From assembly GCA_035547695.1 (NCBI GenBank), contig DASZUK010000062.1:213179-277178 (forward strand): a stretch of 64,000 nt of DNA, read 5' to 3'. The notes below the pieces were generated by a model. That model was not told the origin of the DNA. It ran no database searches and saw nothing but the letters and a program-made list of their open reading frames with translations. Of the stretch, positions 23,001 through 31,665 are shown one piece after another. Every line of letters starts with the position of its first letter. Position 1 is the stretch's first letter. The translations under genes were made by a program, and so were the position numbers. Source of the DNA: DASZUK01 sp035547695 (GTDB lineage: Bacteria > Actinomycetota > Acidimicrobiia > Acidimicrobiales > RAAP-2).

Positions 23001-23750
23001 ATGTCCGGGAAGGCCATGGCCCCCGTAGTCCACCTCCGCTCCGCCGTCGCGCTCGCCGGCCGGTTCCCCGCCCTCTCCGGGGTGGACCTCTCCGTCGACC
23101 CCGGCGAGGTGGTGGTGGTCCTGGGCCCCAACGGGGCCGGCAAGACCAGCCTGCTGCGCACCTGCGCCGGCCTGCTCCCGGTCACCTCCGGCCAGGCCTG
23201 GGTGCTCGGCCACGACCTGGCCGACGACCGCACCGCCGTCCGTCGCCGGGTCGGCCTCCTCGGCCACGCCGCTCCCCTCTACGACGAGCTCACCGCCGTC
23301 GAGAACGTCCGGTTCGCCGTCCGCGCCCTCGGGCTGCCGGCCGACCGGGTGGACCCCGCCCTGGAACGGTTGGGCCTGGTCGGCCGCCTGCGCCGCACCA
23401 CCGTCGGCCGGCTGTCCGCCGGGCAGCGCCGCCGGGTGGCCCTGGCCTCCCTGCTGGCCCGCGGCCCGGAGCTGTGGCTGCTTGACGAGCCCCACGCCGG
23501 CCTGGACGCCGCCGCCCGCCATCTGCTGGCCGAGCTGGTCGCCGAGGCCGCCGCCGCCGGGGTGCCGGTGCTGCTGTCCTCCCACGAGCCCGACCTGGCC
23601 GTCCCCCTGGCCGACCGGGTGGTCACCATGGCCGGCGGCGCCGTCACCCACCAGGCCCGCGGCGGCCGCCGAGCGACGCTCGCCGCCGTGCCCCCCACCG
23701 GCCTGGTGCCGGGGACCACCGCCACCGGCGGGAGCAGCCATGTGGCGTGA
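23001..23750 (+). CDS. ccmA: Heme exporter ATP-binding protein CcmA
   Basis: A 249-residue ABC ATPase. Walker A is GPNGAGKTS, the signature LSAGQRRRVALA and Walker B LWLLDEPHAGLD. With CcmB, CcmC and CcmD it releases holo-CcmE by ATP hydrolysis. ATGs at 23001 and 23016 both fit; the second begins closer to the family start. The C-terminal 35 residues are low-complexity. Its stop overlaps the ccmB start by 11 bases. Confidence 0.9.
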   Translation: MSGKAMAPVVHLRSAVALAGRFPALSGVDLSVDPGEVVVVLGPNGAGKTSLLRTCAGLLPVTSGQAWVLGHDLADDRTAVRRRVGLLGHAAPLYDELTAVENVRFAVRALGLPADRVDPALERLGLVGRLRRTTVGRLSAGQRRRVALASLLARGPELWLLDEPHAGLDAAARHLLAELVAEAAAAGVPVLLSSHEPDLAVPLADRVVTMAGGAVTHQARGGRRATLAAVPPTGLVPGTTATGGSSHVA

Positions 23751-24408
23751 CGCCCTGCTGGTGGCCGGCAAGGACCTCCGCATCGAAGCCCGCTCCCGGG
23801 TGGCCCTGTGGCAGGTGCTGCCGTTCGCCCTCCTGGTCCTCGTCCTGTTCGCCTTCGCCCTCGGCCCCGGGCCCTCCGCCCTGAAGGCCGCCGCCCCCGG
23901 CCTGTTCTGGCTGGCCGTCCTGTTCTCCACCGTCCTGGCCACCCAGCGCAGCTTCGCCATCGAGTCCGCCGAGGGCACCCGCGACGGCCTCCGCCTGTCC
24001 GGCATCGACCCCGCCGGCATCTTCCTGGGCAAGGCCGCCGCCGTCGCCGTCCAGCTCATCCTGTTGCAACTGGTGCTCTGGGCCGGGGTGACCGTCCTGT
24101 TCGGCGTCCGCGTCCAGGTGGCCTGGCTGGCCGTCGTGGCGTCACTGCTGGCCACCGTCGGCCTGGCCTCCGCCGGCGTCATCTACGGCGCCCTGTCCGC
24201 CGGCCTCCGGGTCCGGGAGACCCTGCTGCCGCTGCTGGTCCTCCCCATCCTGGCCCCGGTGCTCCTGGCCGGCTCCAAGGCCTGGGCCGCCGCCATCACC
24301 GGCGCCACCGCCTCCGGGGTCTCCTGGCTCCGCATCCTGGGGCCGTTCGCCGCCGTCTACCTGGTCGTCGGGGTGGTCCTCTACGGCCCGCTGCAGGAGG
24401 CCGCATGA
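23740..24408 (+). CDS. ccmB: Heme exporter membrane protein CcmB
   Basis: A 222-residue polytopic protein with about six membrane segments. The N-terminal block KDLRIEARSRVALWQVLPFALLV and the later ESAEGTRDGLRLSGIDP are characteristic of CcmB. It pairs with CcmA. The ATG lies inside the end of ccmA. The stop overlaps the ccmC start as ATGA. Confidence 0.92.
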   Translation: MWRDALLVAGKDLRIEARSRVALWQVLPFALLVLVLFAFALGPGPSALKAAAPGLFWLAVLFSTVLATQRSFAIESAEGTRDGLRLSGIDPAGIFLGKAAAVAVQLILLQLVLWAGVTVLFGVRVQVAWLAVVASLLATVGLASAGVIYGALSAGLRVRETLLPLLVLPILAPVLLAGSKAWAAAITGATASGVSWLRILGPFAAVYLVVGVVLYGPLQEAA

Positions 24409-25277
24409 CCACCACCGCCCCCCCCACCGGGCCGCCCACCGCCCCGCCCGCCGGACCGCTCGGGCCACCGCCCGCCGCCGCCGGGGCCGGCGGTCCTGCC
24501 GTCCCCGCCCCGCCCCCGGCCCCCAGGCCGCCCGGCCCCCGGCCGGCCGTCGTCCGCACCATCGGCATCGCCGCCGCCGTCACCACCGCCCTCACCGTCT
24601 GGCTGGGCCTCTGGGTGACCCCGCCGGACATCCACCAGAAGACACTGGTGCGCCTGCTGTACCTGCACCCCCCGGTGGCCTGGGTCGCCCTGTACCTGGC
24701 CTTCGGCGTCGCCGCCCTGGCCAGCCTGCTGTACCTGTGGAAGCGCACCAGGTCCCTGTTCTGGGACCGCCTGGCCGCCGCCTCCGTCGAGGTCGGCGTC
24801 GTCTTCAACGTCCTCACCCTCGTCACCGGCTCCCTCTGGGGCCGGCCCACCTGGGGGGTCTGGTGGACCTGGACAGCCCGGCTGACCAGCACCGCCCTGC
24901 TGCTGGTCCTGTTCCTCGGTTACCTGGCGCTCCGCCGGGTGCCCGCCGACCCCGACGTCCGCGCCCGCCGCTGCGCCGTCGCCGCCCTGGTCGCCTTCGT
25001 CGACGTCCCCATCGTCCACTTCTCCGTCCAGTGGTGGCAGACCCTCCACCAGGGCGCCTCCATCCTGACCCCCACACACGCCTTCAAGGTCCACGGCTCC
25101 ATGCTCTGGACCATGCTGCTCGGCTTCGTCGCCCTCACCCTGGTCTTCGCCTGGATGCTCATCGTCCGGTACCAGGTCGAGGTGCTGAAGGACCGGGTCG
25201 GCGACGAGGAGCTGGAGGTGTCCCTGGCCGAGCGCCGAGCCGAGGGTGACCTCGGGGACGTCGGCGGTGCCCGGTGA
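24405..25277 (+). CDS. ccmC: Heme-handling protein CcmC
   Basis: A 290-residue membrane protein with a Pro/Ala-rich N-terminal tail (about 1-45) and six hydrophobic segments. The WWD-type tryptophan-rich loop is WGRPTWGVWWTWTARLTS; the position that is normally Asp in WxWD is Thr here, which is unusual. The conserved haem-ligand His context is VDVPIVHFSVQWWQTLHQG. CcmC transfers haem to CcmE. The ATGA overlap with ccmB and GTGA overlap with ccmD indicate a tightly coupled operon. Confidence 0.92.
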   Translation: MTTTAPPTGPPTAPPAGPLGPPPAAAGAGGPAVPAPPPAPRPPGPRPAVVRTIGIAAAVTTALTVWLGLWVTPPDIHQKTLVRLLYLHPPVAWVALYLAFGVAALASLLYLWKRTRSLFWDRLAAASVEVGVVFNVLTLVTGSLWGRPTWGVWWTWTARLTSTALLLVLFLGYLALRRVPADPDVRARRCAVAALVAFVDVPIVHFSVQWWQTLHQGASILTPTHAFKVHGSMLWTMLLGFVALTLVFAWMLIVRYQVEVLKDRVGDEELEVSLAERRAEGDLGDVGGAR

Positions 25278-25516
25278 ACGGGGCCGGCACCGCCTACATC
25301 GTCGCCGGCTACACCATCTGCCTCGGCGTCCTGTTCCTGTACGCCGTCACCCTCCTCCTCCGCCGTCGCCGGCTCGCCCGCGCCGCCGCCCTGGCCGACC
25401 AACCGCCGCCCCGGCCACCGGCCGTTCCGGCCGCCGCGGCCGGCCACCCGGCCGGGCCTGACGGACCGGCCCCGCCGGTCGCACCGGGTGGCCCGGCCGC
25501 AGGTGGTGCCCGGTGA
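25274..25516 (+). CDS. ccmD: CcmD-like small membrane protein
   Basis: An 80-residue protein with one membrane segment (about 8-30; YIVAGYTICLGVLFLYAVTL) followed by RRRR and a Pro/Ala/Gly tail. Size, topology and position between ccmC and ccmE match CcmD, which helps release haem-loaded CcmE from CcmABC. Sequence alone would not identify it. Both ends overlap neighbours by 4 bases. Confidence 0.8.
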   Translation: MNGAGTAYIVAGYTICLGVLFLYAVTLLLRRRRLARAAALADQPPPRPPAVPAAAAGHPAGPDGPAPPVAPGGPAAGGAR

Positions 25517-26055
25517 CCGACACCACCGCCGCCCCGGCCCCCTCCTCCGGCACCGCGCCGCCGACCCCGCCGACCCCGCCGGGACCGCCGGGGCCGCCGA
25601 CCCTGGCTGTCGCCCGCCGCCGGCGCAGCAGCCGGGTCCGGCTGCTGCTGGCCTTCGCCGTCCTGATCGGTGCCGTCGTGTTCCTCCTCGTCGAGGGCCT
25701 CGGCAGCTCCCTGGACTACTTCGACACCGTCGACCAGGCCCTGAACCACAAGGCCGCCGTCGGCACCTCCACCATCCGGTTGGAGGGCACAGTGGTGCAC
25801 GGCACCGTCCGCCGCACCGGCACCGGCACCGACTTCACCATGGCCGGCGCCGACGGCCGGACGGTGGAGGTCCACAACACCGGCTCCCCGCCCCAGTTGT
25901 TCCAGCCCGGCATCCCGGTGGTGGTCGACGGCCACTTCGTCTCCTCGTCCTCCCGCCGGTTCCTGTCCGACCAGATCGAGGTCAAGCACTCCGCCACATA
26001 CATCGCCGAACACCCCACACGGGTGAAGGGCAAGACCGGCAAGTCGGTCACATGA
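25513..26055 (+). CDS. ccmE: Periplasmic-type haem chaperone CcmE
   Basis: A 180-residue protein: a Pro-rich N-tail, a single membrane anchor (about 42-62), then an OB-fold domain. The covalent haem site is HSATY (H159, Y163), the classic HxxxY form rather than the CxxxY variant. It carries haem from CcmABCD to CcmF. The GTG start overlaps the ccmD stop. Confidence 0.93.
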   Translation: MTDTTAAPAPSSGTAPPTPPTPPGPPGPPTLAVARRRRSSRVRLLLAFAVLIGAVVFLLVEGLGSSLDYFDTVDQALNHKAAVGTSTIRLEGTVVHGTVRRTGTGTDFTMAGADGRTVEVHNTGSPPQLFQPGIPVVVDGHFVSSSSRRFLSDQIEVKHSATYIAEHPTRVKGKTGKSVT

Positions 26056-26071
26056 CCGGTCGGCGGGATCG

Positions 26072-28231
26072 TTGCTGAACGCCGCCCTGGGCCAGATCGG
26101 GGTCTGGATCGCCCTGGGCGGGTCGGTGGTGGGGGTCGTCGTGACCGCCCTCTCCCTCTACCGCCACCGCGGCACCACCGCGGCGGCGGTGGGCGGCCCG
26201 GCGACCGACGGCCGGCTGTTCGCGCCGGTGCTCCTGGCCGGCGCGGTCCTGGCCACCGTGGCCATGGAGCGGGCCCTGATCACCCACGACTTCTCGCTGG
26301 TGTACGTGGCCACAAACAACGCCCGGGCCACCCCCCTGATCTACTCCATCACCGGCATGTGGTCGGCCCTGGCCGGCTCCATCCTGCTGTGGGGGCTGGC
26401 CCTGGCCGTGTTCACCACCCTGCTGGTCTGGCGGTACCGCCGTCAGGCCGCCGACCCGGTGATCCGGTGGGCCACCCTGGTGATGTACGTCGTGGCCGCC
26501 TTCTTCTTCGGCCTCATGACCGGGCCGGCCAACCCGTTCACCACCGTCCCCGGTGCCGCCCCCACGCAGGGCGCCGGGCCCCGTGCCCTGTTGCAGGACA
26601 ACCCCCTGGTCGCCATCCACCCCCCCCTGCTGTACCTCGGGTTCGTCGGCTTCGCCATCCCGTTCGCCTTCGCCGTCGGCATGCTGGTCACCGGCAGGGT
26701 GGGGGAGCAGTGGCAGGCCGAGACCCGCCGGTGGACCCTGCTGGCCTGGACGTTCCTCTCCGTCGGCATCGTCCTCGGCGCCTGGTGGTCCTACCAGGTC
26801 CTCGGCTGGGGCGGCTTCTGGGGGTGGGACCCGGTGGAGAACGCCGCCCTGCTGCCCTGGCTGTGCGGCACCGCCTACCTGCACTCCGTCTTGGTGCAGG
26901 AGCGTCGCGGGTTGCTGCGGGTCTGGAACATGTCCCTGTCGGTGGCCACCTTCGCCCTCACCATCCTCGGCACCTTCCTGACCCGGTCCGGGGTGGTGCA
27001 GTCGGTGCACTCCTTCTCCGAGTCCACCCTCGGGCCGGCCCTCATCGCCTTCTTCGTGGCCGTCGTCGTCGTCGGCTTCGGCCTGATCGCCTGGCGCGGC
27101 GACCGGCTGCGGTCCCCCGGCGGCATCGACTCCCCCGTCGGCCGCGAGGGGGCGTTCCTGCTCAACAACCTGCTGTTCGTCGGCTTCGCCTTCGTCGTCC
27201 TGCTGGGCACCCTGTTCCCGCTGCTGTACCAGGCCATCAAGGGCCAGGAGGTCACCGTCGGGGCCCCCTACTTCAACACCGTCGCCGCCCCCGTCGGCCT
27301 GGCCCTACTCCTCCTCATGGCCGTGGCCCCCGCCCTGAGCTGGCGCAAGGTCGACGGCGCCGTCCTGTGGCACCGCCTGGCCCTGCCGGCCTGGTTCGGC
27401 GTCCTGGTGGTCGTCGGCTGCGTCATCGGCGGCGTCCGCGGCTTCGAGCCCCTGCTGGCCTTCGGCCTCGGCGCCTTCGCCGCCGCCTCCGCCTTCCGGT
27501 CCCTGGTCCTCTCGGTACGGACCAGCCAGCGTCACGGCGCCGGGGCCTGGCGCGGCCTGGTCGGCCGGGCCAACGGCGGCATGGTGGTCCACCTCGGCGT
27601 CGTCGTCCTGGCCATCGGCCTGGTCGCCGCCACCTCCTACCGGGCCACAGCCGAGATCGCCCTGCCGGAGGCCAAGGTGGTCCACTACGACGGCCACACC
27701 TTCGAATTCCTCGGCTTCCGCACAGTGGACACCCCCCAGCGCATCGCCACCGAGGCCGTCGTCCGGGTGGACGGCGGCGGCCTGTTCTACCCGGCCGTCA
27801 GCCAGTACGGCGGCCCCAAGTCCCAGGCCGTCGGCACCCCCGCCATCGACTCCGGCTTCTTCGACGACGTCTACCTCACCTTCGACGCCATCGGCGGCAC
27901 CGGCCGGGTCACCGGCGGCCAGGTCGTCGCCAACCTCCCCCACAACGCCATCGCCGTCACCGTCGTCGTCGAGCCGCTGATCGTCTGGATGTGGACCGGC
28001 GGCCTCGTCATCGGCCTCGGCGGCCTGCTGGCCCTGGTCCCCGGCCGCCGCCGGCGGCCCACCGACCCGGTGTCCTCCCTGTCCCCCGTGGTCGCCGCCG
28101 CCGCCGCCCCGTCCGGCAACGGGGGCCCCGCCGCCGACGGTGCCGAGCCCGCCGCCGAGCCCGCCGCCGACGCCAGGCCCGGTGCCGGGGACGAGGTCCC
28201 CGCCGGGGTCGGTGCCGGGGAGGGCCAGTGA
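26072..28231 (+). CDS. ccmF: Cytochrome c haem lyase subunit CcmF
   Basis: A 719-residue polytopic membrane protein. The WWD domain is GWGGFWGWDPVENAALLPWL, and the flanking histidines are conserved in IHPPLLYLGF and LHSVLVQERR. It attaches haem from CcmE to apocytochrome c. A TTG at 26072 opens the family N-terminus (LNAALGQIGVWIAL) after a GGCGGGA site. The last 50 residues are a Pro/Ala/Glu-rich tail with repeats. Confidence 0.93.
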   Translation: MLNAALGQIGVWIALGGSVVGVVVTALSLYRHRGTTAAAVGGPATDGRLFAPVLLAGAVLATVAMERALITHDFSLVYVATNNARATPLIYSITGMWSALAGSILLWGLALAVFTTLLVWRYRRQAADPVIRWATLVMYVVAAFFFGLMTGPANPFTTVPGAAPTQGAGPRALLQDNPLVAIHPPLLYLGFVGFAIPFAFAVGMLVTGRVGEQWQAETRRWTLLAWTFLSVGIVLGAWWSYQVLGWGGFWGWDPVENAALLPWLCGTAYLHSVLVQERRGLLRVWNMSLSVATFALTILGTFLTRSGVVQSVHSFSESTLGPALIAFFVAVVVVGFGLIAWRGDRLRSPGGIDSPVGREGAFLLNNLLFVGFAFVVLLGTLFPLLYQAIKGQEVTVGAPYFNTVAAPVGLALLLLMAVAPALSWRKVDGAVLWHRLALPAWFGVLVVVGCVIGGVRGFEPLLAFGLGAFAAASAFRSLVLSVRTSQRHGAGAWRGLVGRANGGMVVHLGVVVLAIGLVAATSYRATAEIALPEAKVVHYDGHTFEFLGFRTVDTPQRIATEAVVRVDGGGLFYPAVSQYGGPKSQAVGTPAIDSGFFDDVYLTFDAIGGTGRVTGGQVVANLPHNAIAVTVVVEPLIVWMWTGGLVIGLGGLLALVPGRRRRPTDPVSSLSPVVAAAAAPSGNGGPAADGAEPAAEPAADARPGAGDEVPAGVGAGEGQ

Positions 28232-28269
28232 CCGGGCAGGGCGCAACGGGCTCCGGGCAGGGCCAGTGA
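28222..28269. repeat. Direct repeat spanning the ccmF stop and ccmG start
   Basis: GGGCCAGTGA at 28222-28231 holds the ccmF stop, and the same ten bases at 28260-28269 hold the ccmG GTG. The spacing is 38 bases, with a GGGCAGGG motif also repeated between. Confidence 0.8.
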
Positions 28270-28871
28270 GCGCGGTCGCCGCCCCGCCGTCCCCGCCGCC
28301 GGCCGCCGCCGGCCGCCGCCGGCACACCGCCCGGTGGGTCGCCGCGGTCGTCCTGCTGGCCCTGGTGGTGGTGGCCATCGTGGCCGCCACCCGCCCCTCC
28401 TACCAGGCCACCCAGGAGTCCAGCCCGCTGACCGGCCACTCCGCCCCGCCGTTCGCCGGCCGTACACTGCAGCACGGCCGGGCCCTGTCCCTGGCCGACT
28501 ACCGGGGCCGGTACCTGTTCGTCAACTTCTTCGCCAGTTGGTGCCCGCCGTGCGTGTCCGAAGCGCCCGACCTGGCCAGGTTCGCCGCCCAGCAGCGCGC
28601 CAGGGGGGCTGCCGGGGCGGCCATGGTCAGCATCGTGTTCAACGACAGCGTCTCCGCCGCCACCGGGTTCGTCCGCCGGTCCCACCAGCAGTGGCCGGCC
28701 ATCCCCGACCGCGGCGGCTCCGTCGCCAACGCCTACGGCGTCGGCTCACCCCCCATGACCTTCCTGGTCGGCCCCGACGGCCGCGTCGTCGGCGACCCCC
28801 TCGTCGGCCCGGCCACCGAGCAGCAGCTCGACAACATGCTGGCCGCCGCCACCGCGGGTCGCCATGGCTGA
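28266..28871 (+). CDS. ccmG: CcmG/ResA-type thioredoxin-like protein
   Basis: A 201-residue membrane-anchored thioredoxin (anchor about 23-42). The active site is FFASWCPPCVSEAP with C93 and C96. It reduces the haem-binding cysteines of apocytochrome c, fed by CcdA. The GTG at 28266 gives a short cytoplasmic tail then the anchor. It ends 8 bases inside ccmH. Confidence 0.92.
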   Translation: MSAVAAPPSPPPAAAGRRRHTARWVAAVVLLALVVVAIVAATRPSYQATQESSPLTGHSAPPFAGRTLQHGRALSLADYRGRYLFVNFFASWCPPCVSEAPDLARFAAQQRARGAAGAAMVSIVFNDSVSAATGFVRRSHQQWPAIPDRGGSVANAYGVGSPPMTFLVGPDGRVVGDPLVGPATEQQLDNMLAAATAGRHG

Positions 28872-29364
28872 CCTCACCGCGTCCCCGCCGCCGGTCCCCG
28901 CCGCCGCCACCCCGTCCCCGCCCCGGGGCGCCGGCCGGTCCGCCCACCCCGGCCTCGGGCTCCTGGTCCTGCTCGTCGTCCTCGGGGTCGCCCTGGCCTT
29001 CGGCAGCGGCCTCGGTTCCGGGGGCCACCCCACCAACGCCCAGCGGGCCGCCGCCCTCGACGCCCAGATCCGCTGCCCTAGCTGCGAGGACCTCTCCGTG
29101 GCCCAGTCCGCCGCCTCCTCCGCCATCGCCGTCCGCCACCAGGTCCGCCACCTCGTCGACCAGGGCAAGACCGACCAGCAGATCGAGGACACCCTGGTGG
29201 CCCAGTACGGCACCACCATCCTCCTGCGGCCACCCACCTCCGGCCTGACCGCCCTGGTGTGGGTCCTGCCCGCCGTCGCCGGCGCCATCGCCGTCGGCGC
29301 CCTCGCCGTCCTGTTCTGGCGCCGTTCCCGCAGCCTGGCCCGGCTGCGCCGGGAGGACCGGTGA
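28864..29364 (+). CDS. ccmH: CcmH/CycL-type apocytochrome thiol-reduction protein
   Basis: A 166-residue protein with an N-terminal anchor (about 30-48), the redox motif RCPSCEDLSVAQS (C71, C74) and a second membrane segment near the C-terminus (about 125-148). The helical hairpin after CxxC (DQGKTDQQIEDTLVAQYG) is typical. It works with CcmG and CcmF at the haem lyase. Its stop overlaps the ccmI start as GTGA. Confidence 0.92.
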   Translation: MADLTASPPPVPAAATPSPPRGAGRSAHPGLGLLVLLVVLGVALAFGSGLGSGGHPTNAQRAAALDAQIRCPSCEDLSVAQSAASSAIAVRHQVRHLVDQGKTDQQIEDTLVAQYGTTILLRPPTSGLTALVWVLPAVAGAIAVGALAVLFWRRSRSLARLRREDR

Positions 29365-30503
29365 CCGACACCTCCGCCACCGGCCGATCCGGCGATGCCA
29401 CCGGCGGGGTCGGTGCCGCCTCCGCCGGCGCCGGCAATGCCCGCAGCGCCGAGGAACGGTGGCACCTGGAGGACCGCCGCGACTTCCTGCTCCGGTCCCT
29501 CGACGACGCCGACCGGGAGCACCAGGCCGGCGACCTGTCCGACGACGACTACCACGTCCTCTGCCGCCGGGACCGCCAGCAGCTCGCCGAGGTCGACCAG
29601 GCCCTGGCCGCCCTGGGGGTGGCGACCGCCGGGGACGGTGCCGCCGTGGGTGGTGCCGCCGGGGACGGCCCCGCCGGTGCCGATGCGACGGCGGGGGACC
29701 GGGGACCAGCAGGGGACCGGGGAGCAGCGGGGGACAGGGGGCCGGCGGGGGACGGGGGGCCCACCGCCGCCGGTCCGGGGTCACCGGCCCGGCCGGCCAC
29801 CGCCTCCCCCGTACCGGGACGGCCGGGGCTGGTGCCGCTGGTGCTGGACGACGACGAGGAGGACGGCCGGCCACGGCCCCGGCGGCGACGGATCTGGATG
29901 GCGGTGGTGGGGGTGGCCGCCCTGGTCGCCGGAGCGGTGCTGCTGGTGGTCCACGTCACCGCCCCCCGCCTGCCCGGCGAGGTCGCCACCGGCAGCACCA
30001 AGGTTCCGGCGGCCCAGACCATCCAGCGGCAACTGGCCGTCGCCGCCACGTTGGTGGACCAGACAAAGCTGGTCACAGCGCTGGACGCCTACAAGGCCAT
30101 CCTGTCCGAGACACCCCGCCAGCCCCAGGCCCTGGCCGAGTGGGGCTGGCTCAACTGGCAGGCCGCCGAGGCCGCCGGCAACCTCACCCTGGCGGCCCAG
30201 GGCCGCTCCGCCGTGGCCCAGTCGGTGAACCTGGCCCCGTCGCAGTTCGCCGGCCACCTCTACCTCGGCAGCATCCTGCTGGCCCAGCACCAGCCGGCCA
30301 AGGCGGTGGCCGAGTACCGGGCCTTCCTGGCCGACCACCCCCCGAAGGAGTGGGTGGCCAAGGCCGCCGGCTACATCACCCAGGCCTTCACCGAGGTCCA
30401 CCAGCCGGTCCCCGCCCAGGTCCGCGCCGCCGCCGGTGCTGGCACCCCCGGCAGCACCACGCCCGGCAACACCACCTCCGGCAGCACCACGACCACCGGG
30501 TAG
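29361..30503 (+). CDS. ccmI: CcmI/CycH-like TPR protein
   Basis: A 380-residue protein. The N-terminal helical stretch (RRDFLLRSLDDADREHQAGDLSDDDY) and one membrane anchor (about 185-205) are followed by TPR-like repeats (about 235-350) expected to hold apocytochrome c. A Gly/Ala/Asp tandem-repeat linker (about residues 85-160) separates the parts, and the tail is Gly/Thr/Ser-rich. The GTG is coupled to ccmH. It ends the cytochrome c maturation operon and meets the convergent cysteine desulfurase gene. Confidence 0.85.
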   Translation: MTDTSATGRSGDATGGVGAASAGAGNARSAEERWHLEDRRDFLLRSLDDADREHQAGDLSDDDYHVLCRRDRQQLAEVDQALAALGVATAGDGAAVGGAAGDGPAGADATAGDRGPAGDRGAAGDRGPAGDGGPTAAGPGSPARPATASPVPGRPGLVPLVLDDDEEDGRPRPRRRRIWMAVVGVAALVAGAVLLVVHVTAPRLPGEVATGSTKVPAAQTIQRQLAVAATLVDQTKLVTALDAYKAILSETPRQPQALAEWGWLNWQAAEAAGNLTLAAQGRSAVAQSVNLAPSQFAGHLYLGSILLAQHQPAKAVAEYRAFLADHPPKEWVAKAAGYITQAFTEVHQPVPAQVRAAAGAGTPGSTTPGNTTSGSTTTTG

Positions 30504-30506
30504 CGG

Positions 30507-31652
30507 TCAGCGCCGCAGGGCCCGCAGGCCGGCCACCACCGGGCCGAAGGCCGCGGCGAAGGCGTCCACGTCGGCGTCCCCCGTCGACCACCCCACCGAC
30601 AGCCGCAGGGAGTGGCTGGGGTCCACACCCATGGCCGCCAGCACCGGCGACGGCTCCAGGGACTCCGACGAGCAGGCCGACCCGGAGTGGGCGGCCACCC
30701 CGGCCCGGTCCAGGCCGAGCAGCACCGGTTCCGCCTCCACCCCGTCCACCCCCAGGCACACCAGGTGGGGCAGCCGGTCCACCGGGTCCCCGACCTGGTG
30801 GACCCCGTCCACCGCCGTCGCCGCCCGCACCACTGCGTCGGTCCGCGCCCGGGCCGCCGCGGCCTCCGCCGCCATCCGCCGGCCACCGTCCGCGGCCAGG
30901 GCGTCGGCGGCGGCCCCGAACCCGACGATGCCGGCCACGTTCTCCATCCCGCCCCGCCGGGCCCGCTCCTGCTGGCCGCCGACCAGCAGCGGCTCGATGC
31001 GCAGCCCCCGGCGCACCACCAGGGCCCCGACGCCGGGCGGCCCCCCCATCTTGTGCCCGCTCACCGACACCAGGTCGGCGTCCAGGGTCCCCAGCCCCAG
31101 GTCCACCTGGCCGGCCGCGGCCGCGGCGTCCACGTGCACCAGCACCCCGGCGTCCCGGGCGGCGGCCACCACCTCGGCCACCGGCTGCACCGTCCCCACC
31201 TCGTGGTTGGCCCACTGACAGTGCACCAGGGCCACACCGTCCGTGGCCCGCCGCCGCAGTGCCGCCGCCACCCCACCGGGGTCGATACGGCCGTGCCCGT
31301 CCACCGGCAGCACCTCCATCGGCGCCAGCCGGGCCGACGCGTCCCGGACCGACGAGTGCTCGACGTCCGCGCACAGCACCGCCCCGCCCGGCACCCGGCG
31401 GGTGGCCCCCCACACCGCCGCGTTGGCCGCCTCGGTGGCCCCGGAGGTGAACACCACCTGCCGCGGCCGCACCCCCAGCAGCCCCGCCACCTTCTCCCGG
31501 GCCTCCTCCACCACCCCCCGCACCTGCCGGCCCTCCTCGTGCACCCGGCCCGGGTCCCCGAACGGCCCCGCCAGCCAGTCCCGCACCGCCGCCACCACCT
31601 CCGGCCGGGGCGGGCTGGTGGAGGCGTGGTCCAGGTAGTGCCGGCCGGTCAC
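30507..31652 (-). CDS. Cysteine desulfurase (NifS/IscS family)
   Basis: A 381-residue PLP enzyme that mobilises sulfur from cysteine for Fe-S or thiolation use. The PLP lysine is in VSGHKMGGPPGVGALVV and the catalytic cysteine in HSGSACSSE. The N-terminus YLDHASTSPPRPEV is typical. It follows the SufR-like regulator by 13 bases on the same strand, which suggests the regulator's operon supplies sulfur for cluster assembly. No scaffold gene (sufB or iscU) is nearby. Confidence 0.94.
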   Translation of the reverse strand: MTGRHYLDHASTSPPRPEVVAAVRDWLAGPFGDPGRVHEEGRQVRGVVEEAREKVAGLLGVRPRQVVFTSGATEAANAAVWGATRRVPGGAVLCADVEHSSVRDASARLAPMEVLPVDGHGRIDPGGVAAALRRRATDGVALVHCQWANHEVGTVQPVAEVVAAARDAGVLVHVDAAAAAGQVDLGLGTLDADLVSVSGHKMGGPPGVGALVVRRGLRIEPLLVGGQQERARRGGMENVAGIVGFGAAADALAADGGRRMAAEAAAARARTDAVVRAATAVDGVHQVGDPVDRLPHLVCLGVDGVEAEPVLLGLDRAGVAAHSGSACSSESLEPSPVLAAMGVDPSHSLRLSVGWSTGDADVDAFAAAFGPVVAGLRALRR

Positions 31653-31665
31653 CGCCGGTGCACCG

